Virus record (IMG/VR): IMGVR_UViG_3300037258_000287 | Span: 1 to 56,027 of that record | Length of the DNA stretch: 56,027 nt | DNA from: a virus | Reading direction: 5' to 3' (one strand) | Part shown: positions 7,529 through 16,493 of the stretch, piece after piece | Layout: each line of letters starts with the position of its first letter | How positions within the stretch are numbered: the stretch's first letter is position 1 | Made by a program: the position numbers and the translations under genes | The notes under the pieces: generated by a model | The model's database searches: none | Seen by the model: only the letters and a program-made list of their open reading frames with translations | What the model was told of the DNA's origin: nothing

Positions 7529-10500
7529 ATGTTAGGCGCAAAGTCGCAGTCTTCCATTCGCCCGATAGCCCTGGGTGCAACAGTCCAAAGCTCGACCTAT
7601 GGGCAAACGATCCCGCTTATCTATGGAAGATGTCTGGGCGCAATTTACCTGACCTGGAATGCGAACTTACGGCAGGGCAGCAGCACAAAGAAGCTGAAGA
7701 AAATCCTCACCCTCGGGAAAAAGGGCGGACCCTCGTACGTTCAAAACACGACGCTGTTGTTGGGCCACAATCCCATCGCCGCAGCGCTGCAATTCTGGAT
7801 CAACCAGAATCAGCAACTGCCGCTCAATTTCACGAGCGTTTCTTCGACGCACGCGGCGGGCTCGGCTTCCTCGATCACAGTCTCGGACTCGAATTTCTAC
7901 CGCATCTTGGGGGTGACGCTCACCGCCTCTTATAGCGAGACGTTCAACGATTATGGAAGCCAGGGAAGCCGGACAGTTTCAGGGACGTACGAAATTCCGC
8001 TCTGGAACACGGCATACAACGGGCCGGACCCAACAGCTTCATCCGGCATCCGCTATTTCCCCTACACGTACTACTGGCTGCCGGGGTCCGGCGCAACGAT
8101 TCAGATTCCCAACTGCGCACTGGGACTGATCGGCGGGCAATTCAACATCTACTATGCCCAGCTCGACCCCGGCGGATCCTCGCAGTATTCCAAAAACAAC
8201 GGCAACACCGATGTGCCGATAGCCTCGCTGCGGCTGACCTTCGAACCAGTGCTGGGAGATGGCCCGGAATATTCGGGCTACACCTCGCAGCAGATTCTGT
8301 ACCCCCACTACGCCGGGATGGGCAGCCCTGACCTCGACATGGGAGCCTCGGACACCATGCCGGTGATCGTGCCTGAAGTGCTGGGCTCCTTTCCGGTTTA
8401 TGCGACAGGCGACGCAGACCACGCGGACATGGCCGAGGACATCTTCAAGGCCGGACCCACACAAGCAGGCTTCGGCAGCGAGAATCCATACTCTGAAATC
8501 CAGCATGGCCTCGGATGCTGCGATTACCCCGGCTGCATCCAGACCAAGATTGCGAACTCGGCATCCAGCTTTTCACAGGCGACTTACGATCTGCCGAACA
8601 CTGCCGGTAATCCGCTGGTGGTGGCTGCTCAGATGGGCTCGGGCTCTCTTTCGATCTCAAGCAGCAATGGCGAGACCTGGACCTCGGTTATCAGCGGGTC
8701 AGGCTATGCAGTGTGGCGCACGATTGCGAACGGAGGAAGCGGCGCGCTGAACCAGATCACTATCTCTCCAGCGGGGGCCGGGACTCTCATTCTGATGGAG
8801 CCGGCGGGCGTCGACACGTACGACACCGCGGCCTCATTGAGCGCTACGACATCATTTGGCAACCAGACCAATGTGCCGTTTTCGACCTCGGGAGTGCAGA
8901 CGCGGCCCGAATATTCGCTGGGCATCGTGATCTATCCGCAGTCGAACCCCGCACTCCCGGTTTCCCCTCAGTGGAACAGCCAGGTGAGCATTGCAAACCT
9001 CGGCATCTCGGTTCAGTGCCGCACGACGTTCGTTCCCAATAGCTTCAATTTCCCGGTTCAGATGCCGGCAGGATCTGGGCCTCTCGCGTGGGATGCGTGC
9101 GTGATCGCGTTCTCTTGCTCCCAGCCCCCAGCGTACGCGAAGCCCCTCGGCAACATCCTGGAGCCTACGACGCTTGCCCTGACGTGGGCGCAGGACCGGG
9201 CAAACGGCCTGTACGGCAGCTACTTTATCGACTCGCAGAAGACGGCCTCGGATATTCTCACCGACCTCTGCCAGGCGATGAATTGCGCACCGGTGTGGGC
9301 GGGCTTTCAGTTGCAGCTCATCCCCATGAGCGAAGTTTCAGCAGTAGGCAACGGAGCAACGTACATCGCGCCCACCGCGGCGGGCCCCATCGTCAATCTG
9401 CGGGAGGAAGACTTCATTTTCGCGGCAGGCGACGCGCCGGTGTCGCTGGAACGCACTCCGCAGCCGATGATTCCCAATCTGCTGCAAGTCCAGCATCCCA
9501 ACCGCGCCTCAGAGTATAACGACGTGCTGGTGTCGCAGCCCGAAACCGCGTCGATTGCGCTGCTCGGGCCGAGGAAGGCGTCGCCCAAACAACTGCGCAT
9601 GATCCAGGATGTAGCGATTTCTCGCATGATCTTGGGCATCATGATCCAGCGGGCGAACTACCTGCGGAACGTCTACAAGTTCAAATTGAACGCGAGATGG
9701 AAACCCCTGCTGCCGATGGACCTGATCACCATCCCGCTATCAGCGACGATGCCGAATCCCGGCGGCATCCCGACCACCACGATAACCGTCCCGTTGCGGC
9801 TCACCTCCATCGCAGAGGACGACAAATACAATCTCGATTGCCAGGCGGAGCCCTTTATTTACGGCTGCTCGGCTCCCGTCCCGGTATCGATCACCAACCC
9901 GACGCCGAATATCCCGCAAGTGGGAGCATCACCGGGCAGTGTGAATACGCCGGTTTTTCTCGAGCCCGTGCCCCGTTTGGCAGGCACATCGGTTGCTCAG
10001 CTCTGGATGGCAGTCTCGGCGGCCAGCACAGTCTATGGCGGGTGCCTCGTCTATCTCTCGACAGACGGCGGCAACTCCTACAACCAGGTGGCGACGATCC
10101 AGGGCAATGCGATCACCGGCTACACGGTGGGCGATTGGCCGGCGCATGCGGACCCGGACACCACCAATAACTTGAGCGTCGATTTGACCGAATCAAACGG
10201 CGTGCTGTCGAGCTATCAGACCGCAGACCGTGACAATTTCGTCTATCCCTGCTACGTCGCAGGAGGCGTTACAGCCTGCCCGTACGAGCTGATGACGTAC
10301 AACACGGCGACGCTCACCGCGACGTCGAAATACACCCTCGAAGCCACAGGATCAGGAAACGAATTGCGGCGGGCAGTGTTCGGCGCGCCGGCAGCTTTGA
10401 ACGGCGTCGACCATCCGAACAACTCGCGATTCGCTTTCCTCGGGCCGCAGGGACCAGGGCTAGCGAAATTGACCATGGACCCGCTGTGGATTGGCAAGAC

Positions 10501-10972
10501 GCTGTACTTCAAATTTCTGGCCTACAACAATCTGCTGGGCGCGCCGCAGTCGCTTTCCGCTGCCACGGCTTACACGTACACGCCCGTGGGGACGGCAGCC
10601 GCGCAGAACCCCAACATTCAGAACTACACGCAGTCGCCGGCAAACGCCCTGACGAATCCGACCTCGACAACTATCGTGATGGCGGCCGTCACCGAGCAAT
10701 TTCCGTCGAGCACGGCTGCTTACCAGGGCAGAAGTTTCACGATCACCGCGCCGTCTACGCCCACGACTTACTACGTTTTCATCCTCGATCCCGGCTATAT
10801 CGGAGATGCGGCGGGAACGCCCTTCACTTCGGTCTGCAGTACGTCGCAGGCGGACGCTGGCCAGCCGGGATACATCTACATCGGTTCGATTGTGGCTGAG
10901 CCGGCCGGCGGGGGAACCATTGTTACGCCGGGGGGATGGCCACCGCCTCAGCTTTTCCTGGTGGGTCCGTAA
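7529..10972 (+). CDS. Tail-tip / host-specificity protein
   Basis: This 1,147-residue protein is the longest in the genome. The N-terminus (RPIALGATVQSSTYGQTIPLIYGR...) is typical of siphovirus tail-tip proteins. A central part (about 540-760: LALTWAQDRANGLYG, DILTDLCQAMNCAPVW, and a phage-tail hub-like SLERTPQPMIPNLLQVQHPNR) resembles the putative phage tail domain of the gene-transfer-agent tip protein. About 290-530 is a beta-rich insertion, and the C-terminal 350 residues are beta-sandwich-like and likely bind the receptor. It follows the NlpC/P60-like enzyme and runs straight into the fibre gene (TAA then ATG). Confidence 0.85.
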   Translation: MLGAKSQSSIRPIALGATVQSSTYGQTIPLIYGRCLGAIYLTWNANLRQGSSTKKLKKILTLGKKGGPSYVQNTTLLLGHNPIAAALQFWINQNQQLPLNFTSVSSTHAAGSASSITVSDSNFYRILGVTLTASYSETFNDYGSQGSRTVSGTYEIPLWNTAYNGPDPTASSGIRYFPYTYYWLPGSGATIQIPNCALGLIGGQFNIYYAQLDPGGSSQYSKNNGNTDVPIASLRLTFEPVLGDGPEYSGYTSQQILYPHYAGMGSPDLDMGASDTMPVIVPEVLGSFPVYATGDADHADMAEDIFKAGPTQAGFGSENPYSEIQHGLGCCDYPGCIQTKIANSASSFSQATYDLPNTAGNPLVVAAQMGSGSLSISSSNGETWTSVISGSGYAVWRTIANGGSGALNQITISPAGAGTLILMEPAGVDTYDTAASLSATTSFGNQTNVPFSTSGVQTRPEYSLGIVIYPQSNPALPVSPQWNSQVSIANLGISVQCRTTFVPNSFNFPVQMPAGSGPLAWDACVIAFSCSQPPAYAKPLGNILEPTTLALTWAQDRANGLYGSYFIDSQKTASDILTDLCQAMNCAPVWAGFQLQLIPMSEVSAVGNGATYIAPTAAGPIVNLREEDFIFAAGDAPVSLERTPQPMIPNLLQVQHPNRASEYNDVLVSQPETASIALLGPRKASPKQLRMIQDVAISRMILGIMIQRANYLRNVYKFKLNARWKPLLPMDLITIPLSATMPNPGGIPTTTITVPLRLTSIAEDDKYNLDCQAEPFIYGCSAPVPVSITNPTPNIPQVGASPGSVNTPVFLEPVPRLAGTSVAQLWMAVSAASTVYGGCLVYLSTDGGNSYNQVATIQGNAITGYTVGDWPAHADPDTTNNLSVDLTESNGVLSSYQTADRDNFVYPCYVAGGVTACPYELMTYNTATLTATSKYTLEATGSGNELRRAVFGAPAALNGVDHPNNSRFAFLGPQGPGLAKLTMDPLWIGKTLYFKFLAYNNLLGAPQSLSAATAYTYTPVGTAAAQNPNIQNYTQSPANALTNPTSTTIVMAAVTEQFPSSTAAYQGRSFTITAPSTPTTYYVFILDPGYIGDAAGTPFTSVCSTSQADAGQPGYIYIGSIVAEPAGGGTIVTPGGWPPPQLFLVGP

Positions 10973-12358
10973 ATGTCGCAGATCCCGAGCATCATCTACC
11001 TGAACAGCGGAACGCCTGCCCCTCCCTCGGGGTACGTGAACGTGAAGCCCCAGGCAGACTCGAACAACCCGGAAAACGTATCGTTCTACCTGCCCCTCGC
11101 GCAAGGCAGCGGCATCAATTTCTCGATTGCGGCCGGCATCCTCACCATTTCAGCCTCAGCGGCCGGCGGCGGAGTGAATGCGCAGACCGGAAACTACACC
11201 GCGGTTGCAGGCGATTCCGGCAAGCTGATCTCTTTCAACTCGGGTAGCGCTGTTGCCCTGCTGCTGCCCTCTTCCCCTCCGTCCGCCACTTGGTGGATTG
11301 CAGTGCAGGACATCGGGGCCGGGGTGTTGACCGTCAATCGCAACAGCCTGGATATCGACGGGGCAGCCTCGAATGTCACGGTGAATCAGAACCAGGGATT
11401 GCTGATCTTCACCGATGGGACGAACTACTTCACGATGCGGGGCCTCGGAAGCGGGGGAGGAAGTGGGACTGTCACCAGCGTGGCGCTCACGGTTCCTTCG
11501 TGGCTCACGGTCTCAGGGTCGCCGATCACCACCAGCGGGACGCTCGCAATTACCGGGACCAGCGAATCAGGCAATGAATTTTTGGCGAGTCCAAATGGAT
11601 CGGCCGGCGCAATGACGCCGCGGGCTATCGTGCCTGCCGATCTGCCAGTCGCGACGACGTCGGCGCTGGGAGTCGTGAAGCCGGACGGCATAACCGTTGA
11701 TGTGAGCGCGGGGCTAATCTCGGTACCCACGGCTACCAGCTCTTCGCTCGGTATCGTTCAGCCTGACAATTCCAGCATCGTAATCAGCGGGGGTGTACTG
11801 TCGCTGAGTGGTGGAGTAGGGGGAGGCGGCGCGCTGACGCGTTTGTCTCAGACGATCCTCGCGAGCCCAGCGGCCACTATCACCTTTTCTTCCATCCCAT
11901 CCGGATACACGGATTTGATCCTGGTGGTGCAATGCAAAAGCTCAACCACTTCGGGAACGTCGACGCGGCTCCAGATCCGGATGAACGGCGACAGCGCGAA
12001 CGATTATTTCCTCGTCTACATCAATTCCAACGGATCAGTCGCATCAGGCACGAATATTAGCGGTGACGAGTCGTCGATTAACCTTGGGTGGCCCAACAGC
12101 GCATCTTCCAACTTCGATAGCAGGCAGGCCGGCGCGGCCGAGTTCGTTTTCCCGTATTACGCGAACACGTCATGGTGGAAGCACGTCCTTTCTCCCTGGT
12201 TCGGTTACGCCACAATCGCCTCACCTTTTGCGTTTATCGGCGCACCTGTGGCCGCTCAATGGAAGGCTACCTCGGCCATTTCTTCCATCGTGCTGACTTT
12301 CTCTGACGCCTCGAACTTTACGGTGCCTTCTATCTTCACTCTCTACGGCCGACAATAA
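10973..12358 (+). CDS. Tail fibre protein
   Basis: A Gly/Ser/Thr-rich protein of 461 residues. The start (YLNSGTPAPPSGYVNVKPQ) and the repeated segments TSALGVVKPDGITVDVSAGLI and SSLGIVQPDNSSIVISGGVL are classic fibre-shaft repeats. The last 150 residues form a distinct beta-rich head (TILASPAATITFSSIPSGYTDL...), probably a carbohydrate- or receptor-binding tip. It starts directly after the tail-tip stop codon, so translation is probably coupled. Confidence 0.8.
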   Translation: MSQIPSIIYLNSGTPAPPSGYVNVKPQADSNNPENVSFYLPLAQGSGINFSIAAGILTISASAAGGGVNAQTGNYTAVAGDSGKLISFNSGSAVALLLPSSPPSATWWIAVQDIGAGVLTVNRNSLDIDGAASNVTVNQNQGLLIFTDGTNYFTMRGLGSGGGSGTVTSVALTVPSWLTVSGSPITTSGTLAITGTSESGNEFLASPNGSAGAMTPRAIVPADLPVATTSALGVVKPDGITVDVSAGLISVPTATSSSLGIVQPDNSSIVISGGVLSLSGGVGGGGALTRLSQTILASPAATITFSSIPSGYTDLILVVQCKSSTTSGTSTRLQIRMNGDSANDYFLVYINSNGSVASGTNISGDESSINLGWPNSASSNFDSRQAGAAEFVFPYYANTSWWKHVLSPWFGYATIASPFAFIGAPVAAQWKATSAISSIVLTFSDASNFTVPSIFTLYGRQ

Positions 12359-12363
12359 TCCCC

Positions 12364-14172
12364 ATGTCCCAGCGCACCTTTCCGACCTCGATTAAAGGCC
12401 TGACTTACACCGTAGTAAAAAGGCCTGCCTACGCAACGATTCTGCAATCGGCTGGATCCGGACAAGAGGTGCGGATCCCCCAGCGGGCGAACCCGATCTG
12501 GGAGTGGACGTTCATTTGGGACTACATCTACAACAACTGGCCGGGGCCTAACAACACCATGGCCTACGCGCCGTGGACGGACCTGCAGACCTTCATCGGC
12601 TTTTTCATGGCGCGGCTCGGGCAGGCGTCCAGCTATCTGTACACCGACCCTGACGATAATGCCGTGGGGCCGGGACTGCTCTCTACCTCATGGCAAAGGC
12701 TGACTCCATACGCCATCAACACGCTGGGCAACATCCTCGATAGCAATAACCACTGGCAGCAAGTCGTAGTGCCGGGGACATCGGGCAGCTCGGTACCAGG
12801 AAGTTGGAACTCATCCGGAGGCACCACCACGGATGGCGGTGTGACGTGGCTCGATATGGGGCACTACGCTTTTGGATTTCCGAATCCACAAGCGCTGCTG
12901 CAGGTCGTTGATGACGGAGTGGGCAATTACTACGCGTTGCTCCAAAGAAATATGGGCGGGCAATCGGGCTGGGAAGACATCACGGACCTGAACCCCGGAC
13001 CCTCTGGCCTCTCTCTCTACGCGGCCGGCGCCCTGCTCTCTCCCGGCGAATCTCCCGGCAATTACGTGGTCGGGGGGCCGGGCCTTGCCCTCCCTGGCGT
13101 CGCATCGTCAGGACTGTGGGCGCTGATCATCAACGCGCTGTGGCCTGCGAACTATCAGCCGCTCAGCTCAATCATTGTCGATACCAATGGCAATTTGCAG
13201 CAGGCGGGCGGAGGATTCGGCTACACCGGTTCAACCGTCCCGGTGTGGAACCAGACCGTAGGAGGGACCACTGCCGATAACGGCGTGACCTGGACGAACC
13301 TCGGGTACAATCCGGGGCCGGGCGTGATGAGCGCGGCGTTCTCTTATTACTTCCGGGTCCGGACCAGCGAAGATTCGCAGGACTACGAAAAGTTCATGGC
13401 GCAACTGTGGACCGTGGGCGGAAGCGGTTCGAAGAACGGCTCGGGCATGTTCAAAGTGATCAGCGCTTTTCCTTCGCAGCAGCCGGCCGCGCGCTTCTTT
13501 GGCTACCCCTCTCTCACTGGAATCACCACCGGAGGCTCCGTTGCATGGCCTCAGACTTCCATCCTGGTCATCCTGGGAGACCTCGCCATCGGGATGTGGA
13601 TCAAGATTCCCACTGGTGCAGTCGCCTACCCGACGACAGGTGCAACCTTCCTGATTGGGGCATGGCAAAACATCACCGGCGGAGAAAATATCGCGTACTC
13701 GCTCACCATCGCAGGCGCGGCAGGAGCCTGGAATATCTACTACGAGCACTTGAGTGGCACGGACTCTTTCACTTTTCCATGCTCAATTCCAAATGACACC
13801 TGGGTATATGTGGGGATCACCCGCGCCAGTGTTCCCAAGACGGTCACCTGTTATGTGGGAGACGGGGCAACGCTGCGGAGTTGCGGCAGCTTCACCTACA
13901 CGGATGCGCCGACAGCGGGAACCGGCGCGTATGCCTGCAATGTGGCGCTCAACTACCTGGGGAGTCCGCGCGGGCCGGTCACCATCCAGGAGCACTATGT
14001 CGCATCACGGCAATGGTCAGCATCCGATCACATTTCAGCGATGAAGGGTAGCCCGCCAAGTTATGAGCTGCAGCTCGCCTGCTCGATGGGCAACACACCG
14101 GAAATCGACTACTCGCCCAATGCCTTTTCGGGGGCGGTAGTCGGGACGCTACTCGTGGGCGGGCACGACTGA
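12364..14172 (+). CDS. DUF2460-like tail protein with LamG-like C-terminus
   Basis: The N-terminal 210 residues (FPTSIKGLTYTVVKRPAY, then ANPIWEWTFIWDYIYNNW) resemble DUF2460, a distal-tail family, with an inserted Ser/Gly/Thr-rich loop. The middle contains a second, similar loop and the FSYYFRVRTSEDSQDYEKFMAQLW segment. From about 410 to 590 there is a concanavalin/LamG-like jelly roll (IGMWIKIPTGA, WVYVGITR, NYLGSPRG). The combination suggests a structural adaptor carrying a sugar-binding module. Domain names are from visual resemblance. Confidence 0.65.
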   Translation: MSQRTFPTSIKGLTYTVVKRPAYATILQSAGSGQEVRIPQRANPIWEWTFIWDYIYNNWPGPNNTMAYAPWTDLQTFIGFFMARLGQASSYLYTDPDDNAVGPGLLSTSWQRLTPYAINTLGNILDSNNHWQQVVVPGTSGSSVPGSWNSSGGTTTDGGVTWLDMGHYAFGFPNPQALLQVVDDGVGNYYALLQRNMGGQSGWEDITDLNPGPSGLSLYAAGALLSPGESPGNYVVGGPGLALPGVASSGLWALIINALWPANYQPLSSIIVDTNGNLQQAGGGFGYTGSTVPVWNQTVGGTTADNGVTWTNLGYNPGPGVMSAAFSYYFRVRTSEDSQDYEKFMAQLWTVGGSGSKNGSGMFKVISAFPSQQPAARFFGYPSLTGITTGGSVAWPQTSILVILGDLAIGMWIKIPTGAVAYPTTGATFLIGAWQNITGGENIAYSLTIAGAAGAWNIYYEHLSGTDSFTFPCSIPNDTWVYVGITRASVPKTVTCYVGDGATLRSCGSFTYTDAPTAGTGAYACNVALNYLGSPRGPVTIQEHYVASRQWSASDHISAMKGSPPSYELQLACSMGNTPEIDYSPNAFSGAVVGTLLVGGHD

Positions 14173-14253
14173 CAGACTTCTGCAAAAACGCGCTGACTGC
14201 CTCGGGCCGGCGCAAATATCAACCCCTACACCCAAACTCACAAAGGAATATTC

Positions 14254-14616
14254 ATGAGCATCAAAACAGCATTCACCACCGCCTGGAAAGACTTGAAGAG
14301 CGTGCTTTCGAAGGCCGACGCATGGCTCACCAAGGAAGAGCCCGCGATTCAGAAAGCCGTGACAACCGGCTCCGCAATCATTGAGGCGGCCGTACCGGCA
14401 TCGACCAGCATTGTCACGAGCTTCGACAACATCGAAGAGTCCCTGATGGGTGAAATCGCCGCGGCTGTCCATGCAACGAGCGGTGCGGCAAACGCCTCTT
14501 CCGCTCCGGTAGCCGTAACCTTCAGCGCGGAGGCCTCAGCCGCAATCAAGTCGATTGTCGCCACGCTTTCGACTCATCCGGCGGTTGTAGCAGCCACGTC
14601 CACCACAGCGAGCTAA
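14254..14616 (+). CDS. Hypothetical protein of the lysis region
   Basis: A 120-residue Ala/Ser/Thr-rich protein with no Cys and only weakly hydrophobic helices (IIEAAVPASTSIVTSF). A good ribosome site AAAGGA lies about 8 bases before ATG 14254. It opens the small cluster that ends with the lysozyme, so a role in lysis or membrane function is possible but unproven. Positions 14173-14253 upstream hold no gene. Confidence 0.65.
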   Translation: MSIKTAFTTAWKDLKSVLSKADAWLTKEEPAIQKAVTTGSAIIEAAVPASTSIVTSFDNIEESLMGEIAAAVHATSGAANASSAPVAVTFSAEASAAIKSIVATLSTHPAVVAATSTTAS

Positions 14617-14618
14617 CG

Positions 14619-14831
14619 ATGACGTCGGGCTGCGTTCTCGATCGGATTTTGGTGTTTGCGGCGCTCGCAATGGTGCTGCTTTTCATGGTTGGCCTCGTGG
14701 CGTTCAAGGGGTGCACAGCCAGCGATCCGATTATTATGCAGCTCGGCACCATTGCAACCGGGCTATCGGGGGCGCTTTGCGGACTCGCTCGCAATGCCCC
14801 TGAAGGCTCACAAGGGCAGAAACAACCATGA
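14619..14831 (+). CDS. Small membrane protein, holin candidate
   Basis: Seventy residues with one clear membrane helix (ILVFAALAMVLLFMVGLVAF, 10-29) and a second, weaker one (IIMQLGTIATGLSGALCGLA), then a charged tail. It overlaps the next gene by 4 bases (ATGA) and lies 730 bp before the lysozyme. Size, topology and position fit a class II holin, which would form membrane lesions that release the lysozyme. Holins share little sequence, so this remains a candidate. Confidence 0.55.
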   Translation: MTSGCVLDRILVFAALAMVLLFMVGLVAFKGCTASDPIIMQLGTIATGLSGALCGLARNAPEGSQGQKQP

Positions 14832-15553
14832 TTTTTCGACTGTTCCTTTATTTGGCGATGCTCTCTGTGGCCGCTTTTTTCGGCGCTGGGGCGTGGCTCT
14901 GCTACGAAACCTGGACCACAGAGCATGAGATTGCAGACTCGGTGCAAGCTGTGGCCGATGCCGCGGCCGCGCTGCCGGGAGTGGCCGACACGCACCTTGC
15001 CGCCCTCGAGGAAAAGGTGGATGCCGTGACCGCCATCGCGCGCACCCTGGCCGGGAATGCAGACAAGAGAACCGGGCAAGCGCTCGACATCGTGGCTACC
15101 GCGGAATCGGACAGCCGCAACCTACTGGACCTCAAGCTGACAGACTTCAACTCGCAGCTCACCTCGGCGAATAAGACGCTTGGCGCCGCCGCGGATGGAA
15201 TCAACTTCCTGACGAGCAAGTATGCCGAGCTGCCGGACCAGGTCTCAGGCAGTCGGGAATTTAAGTCGTACGTGGCGAATGGGCTAGGGCTGCTTGCCGC
15301 GGCGAAGCTGACCGCCGGGCAGACCGAAAAGACCATGGCCGCTATCGACCTGGCAACGCCCCACATCCTCGCCAACGTCGACGCGTTCACTGCCTCCGGA
15401 GTTCAGGCCTCCCAGAAAACGACGCTTGTCATGAGCAATTTCGCGGTGGCAACCAAGCCCCTGCCTACTTGGATGAGGATCGGCCTAGCTGTGGCGCCCC
15501 CGGCAGCTCAAGCTCTGGCAGGCGCCGCCACAGCATGGACCCTCATTCACTAA
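14828..15553 (+). CDS. Membrane-anchored coiled-coil protein of the lysis cassette
   Basis: 241 residues. An N-terminal membrane helix (FLYLAMLSVAAFFGAGAWLCY) is followed by a long Ala-rich amphipathic region with likely coiled coils (35-130) and a hydrophobic C-terminus (IGLAVAPPAAQALAGAATAW). It ends 6 bases before the lysozyme gene. It could be a holin partner, antiholin or spanin-like protein, but no lipobox or specific motif decides. Alternatively it may be a virion membrane-penetration factor. Confidence 0.5.
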   Translation: MIFRLFLYLAMLSVAAFFGAGAWLCYETWTTEHEIADSVQAVADAAAALPGVADTHLAALEEKVDAVTAIARTLAGNADKRTGQALDIVATAESDSRNLLDLKLTDFNSQLTSANKTLGAAADGINFLTSKYAELPDQVSGSREFKSYVANGLGLLAAAKLTAGQTEKTMAAIDLATPHILANVDAFTASGVQASQKTTLVMSNFAVATKPLPTWMRIGLAVAPPAAQALAGAATAWTLIH

Positions 15554-15559
15554 CTTTCC

Positions 15560-15994
15560 ATGATCTACAACATCTCGCCCGCCGGCCTCGCCCTCATCAA
15601 GCAGTTCGAGGGGCTGCGGCTCACCTCATACCAGGACTCGGTTGGAGTCTGGACTATCGGCTATGGATCGACGCTCGGAGTCCATGCCGGGATGACGATC
15701 ACGCAGGAACAGGCGGACGCCCGGCTATCGATCGATGTCCAGACCGCCGTGCAATGCGTCAACCGCAAGGTAGGCCCGGCGCTAACTCAAAACCAGTTTG
15801 ATGCGTTGGTTTCGTTCGTCTTCAACCTCGGCTGCGGCGCCTTCTCGGGTTCGACACTTCTGCGTCTACTCAACGCTGGTGATGCTGGGGCGGCTGCGCA
15901 TCAATTCCCTGCCTGGTGCCATGCCGGCAAGGAAGTTCTGGCGGGCCTCGTAATGCGCCGCGCCGCTGAACAAAAGCTCTTTCTCGCAGTTTAA
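15560..15994 (+). CDS. Endolysin, GH24 lysozyme
   Basis: A complete 144-residue T4-type lysozyme that cleaves the glycan strands of peptidoglycan. The catalytic triad spacing of GH24 is present: Glu17 (KQFEG), Asp26 (YQDSVG) and Thr32 (VWTIGYG), that is E-8-D-5-T. The ALTQNQFDALVSFVFNLG helix is also typical. No signal peptide or SAR helix is seen, so release should depend on a holin, for which 14619-14831 is the best candidate. Confidence 0.95.
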   Translation: MIYNISPAGLALIKQFEGLRLTSYQDSVGVWTIGYGSTLGVHAGMTITQEQADARLSIDVQTAVQCVNRKVGPALTQNQFDALVSFVFNLGCGAFSGSTLLRLLNAGDAGAAAHQFPAWCHAGKEVLAGLVMRRAAEQKLFLAV

Positions 15995-16024
15995 CCCTCT
16001 CGATTTTTCCAAAGGAGACATTCC

Positions 16025-16492
16025 ATGCAGTACACTCGCGCCCGTTTCTGCGGGCTCAGCGCCCTTGTGCTTTTGCTTGCTACCTGCGCGCTGCTTTTCG
16101 CCCAAGCGATCACGCCGCGGCCATTTCGCCCCTCGGGAGTCAATGGCACGTGGGCCGTGATGGATTACGCGCTCACCACATCGGCGGTCAATCTCGCAAA
16201 CCTCACGGCATCTTCAACCATCGCCCCGCCTCCGCCGAATACGACTGTCTTCCTCTGCGGCGGAGATATCAACGCATCCGCCGGCACATCGGCAACGGTC
16301 ACCATCCAGGACGGCACAGGCGGGTATTTCTGGAACGGCATCGTTCCGTTGTCGACCACGCAGGCTTCGAGCACCAATATTCCGCTGGGAACCGGCGGCT
16401 CACCGGTAGCTTGCCGACCCTTCCCCGCCGGCATCGTAGTCAGCGCCAGCTCGGGCAGCACTTTCACTTTCTCGGGATGGGGGGTGTACTAA
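16025..16492 (+). CDS. Secreted small beta-rich protein with Sec signal peptide
   Basis: The first 27 residues are a clear Sec signal (MQYTRARF, a Leu/Ala-rich core LSALVLLLATCALLFA, cleavage after LFAQA or nearby). The remaining 128 residues are beta-rich (VNGTWAVMDYALTT..., VTIQDGTGGYFWNGI). GGAGACATTCC upstream of ATG 16025 can serve as ribosome site. It lies between lysozyme and fibre-like genes. A signal peptide on a late phage protein is unusual. Possible roles are an exported fibre accessory or a protein displayed by the lysogen; function unknown. Confidence 0.7.
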   Translation: MQYTRARFCGLSALVLLLATCALLFAQAITPRPFRPSGVNGTWAVMDYALTTSAVNLANLTASSTIAPPPPNTTVFLCGGDINASAGTSATVTIQDGTGGYFWNGIVPLSTTQASSTNIPLGTGGSPVACRPFPAGIVVSASSGSTFTFSGWGVY

Positions 16493-16493
16493 C

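Noticed and set aside
10287-10340. Second CTGATGA followed by GAAA inside the tail-tip gene
   Set aside because: The sequence between the two boxes does not pair as stem II and there is no stem III or cleavage triplet; chance occurrence in coding sequence.
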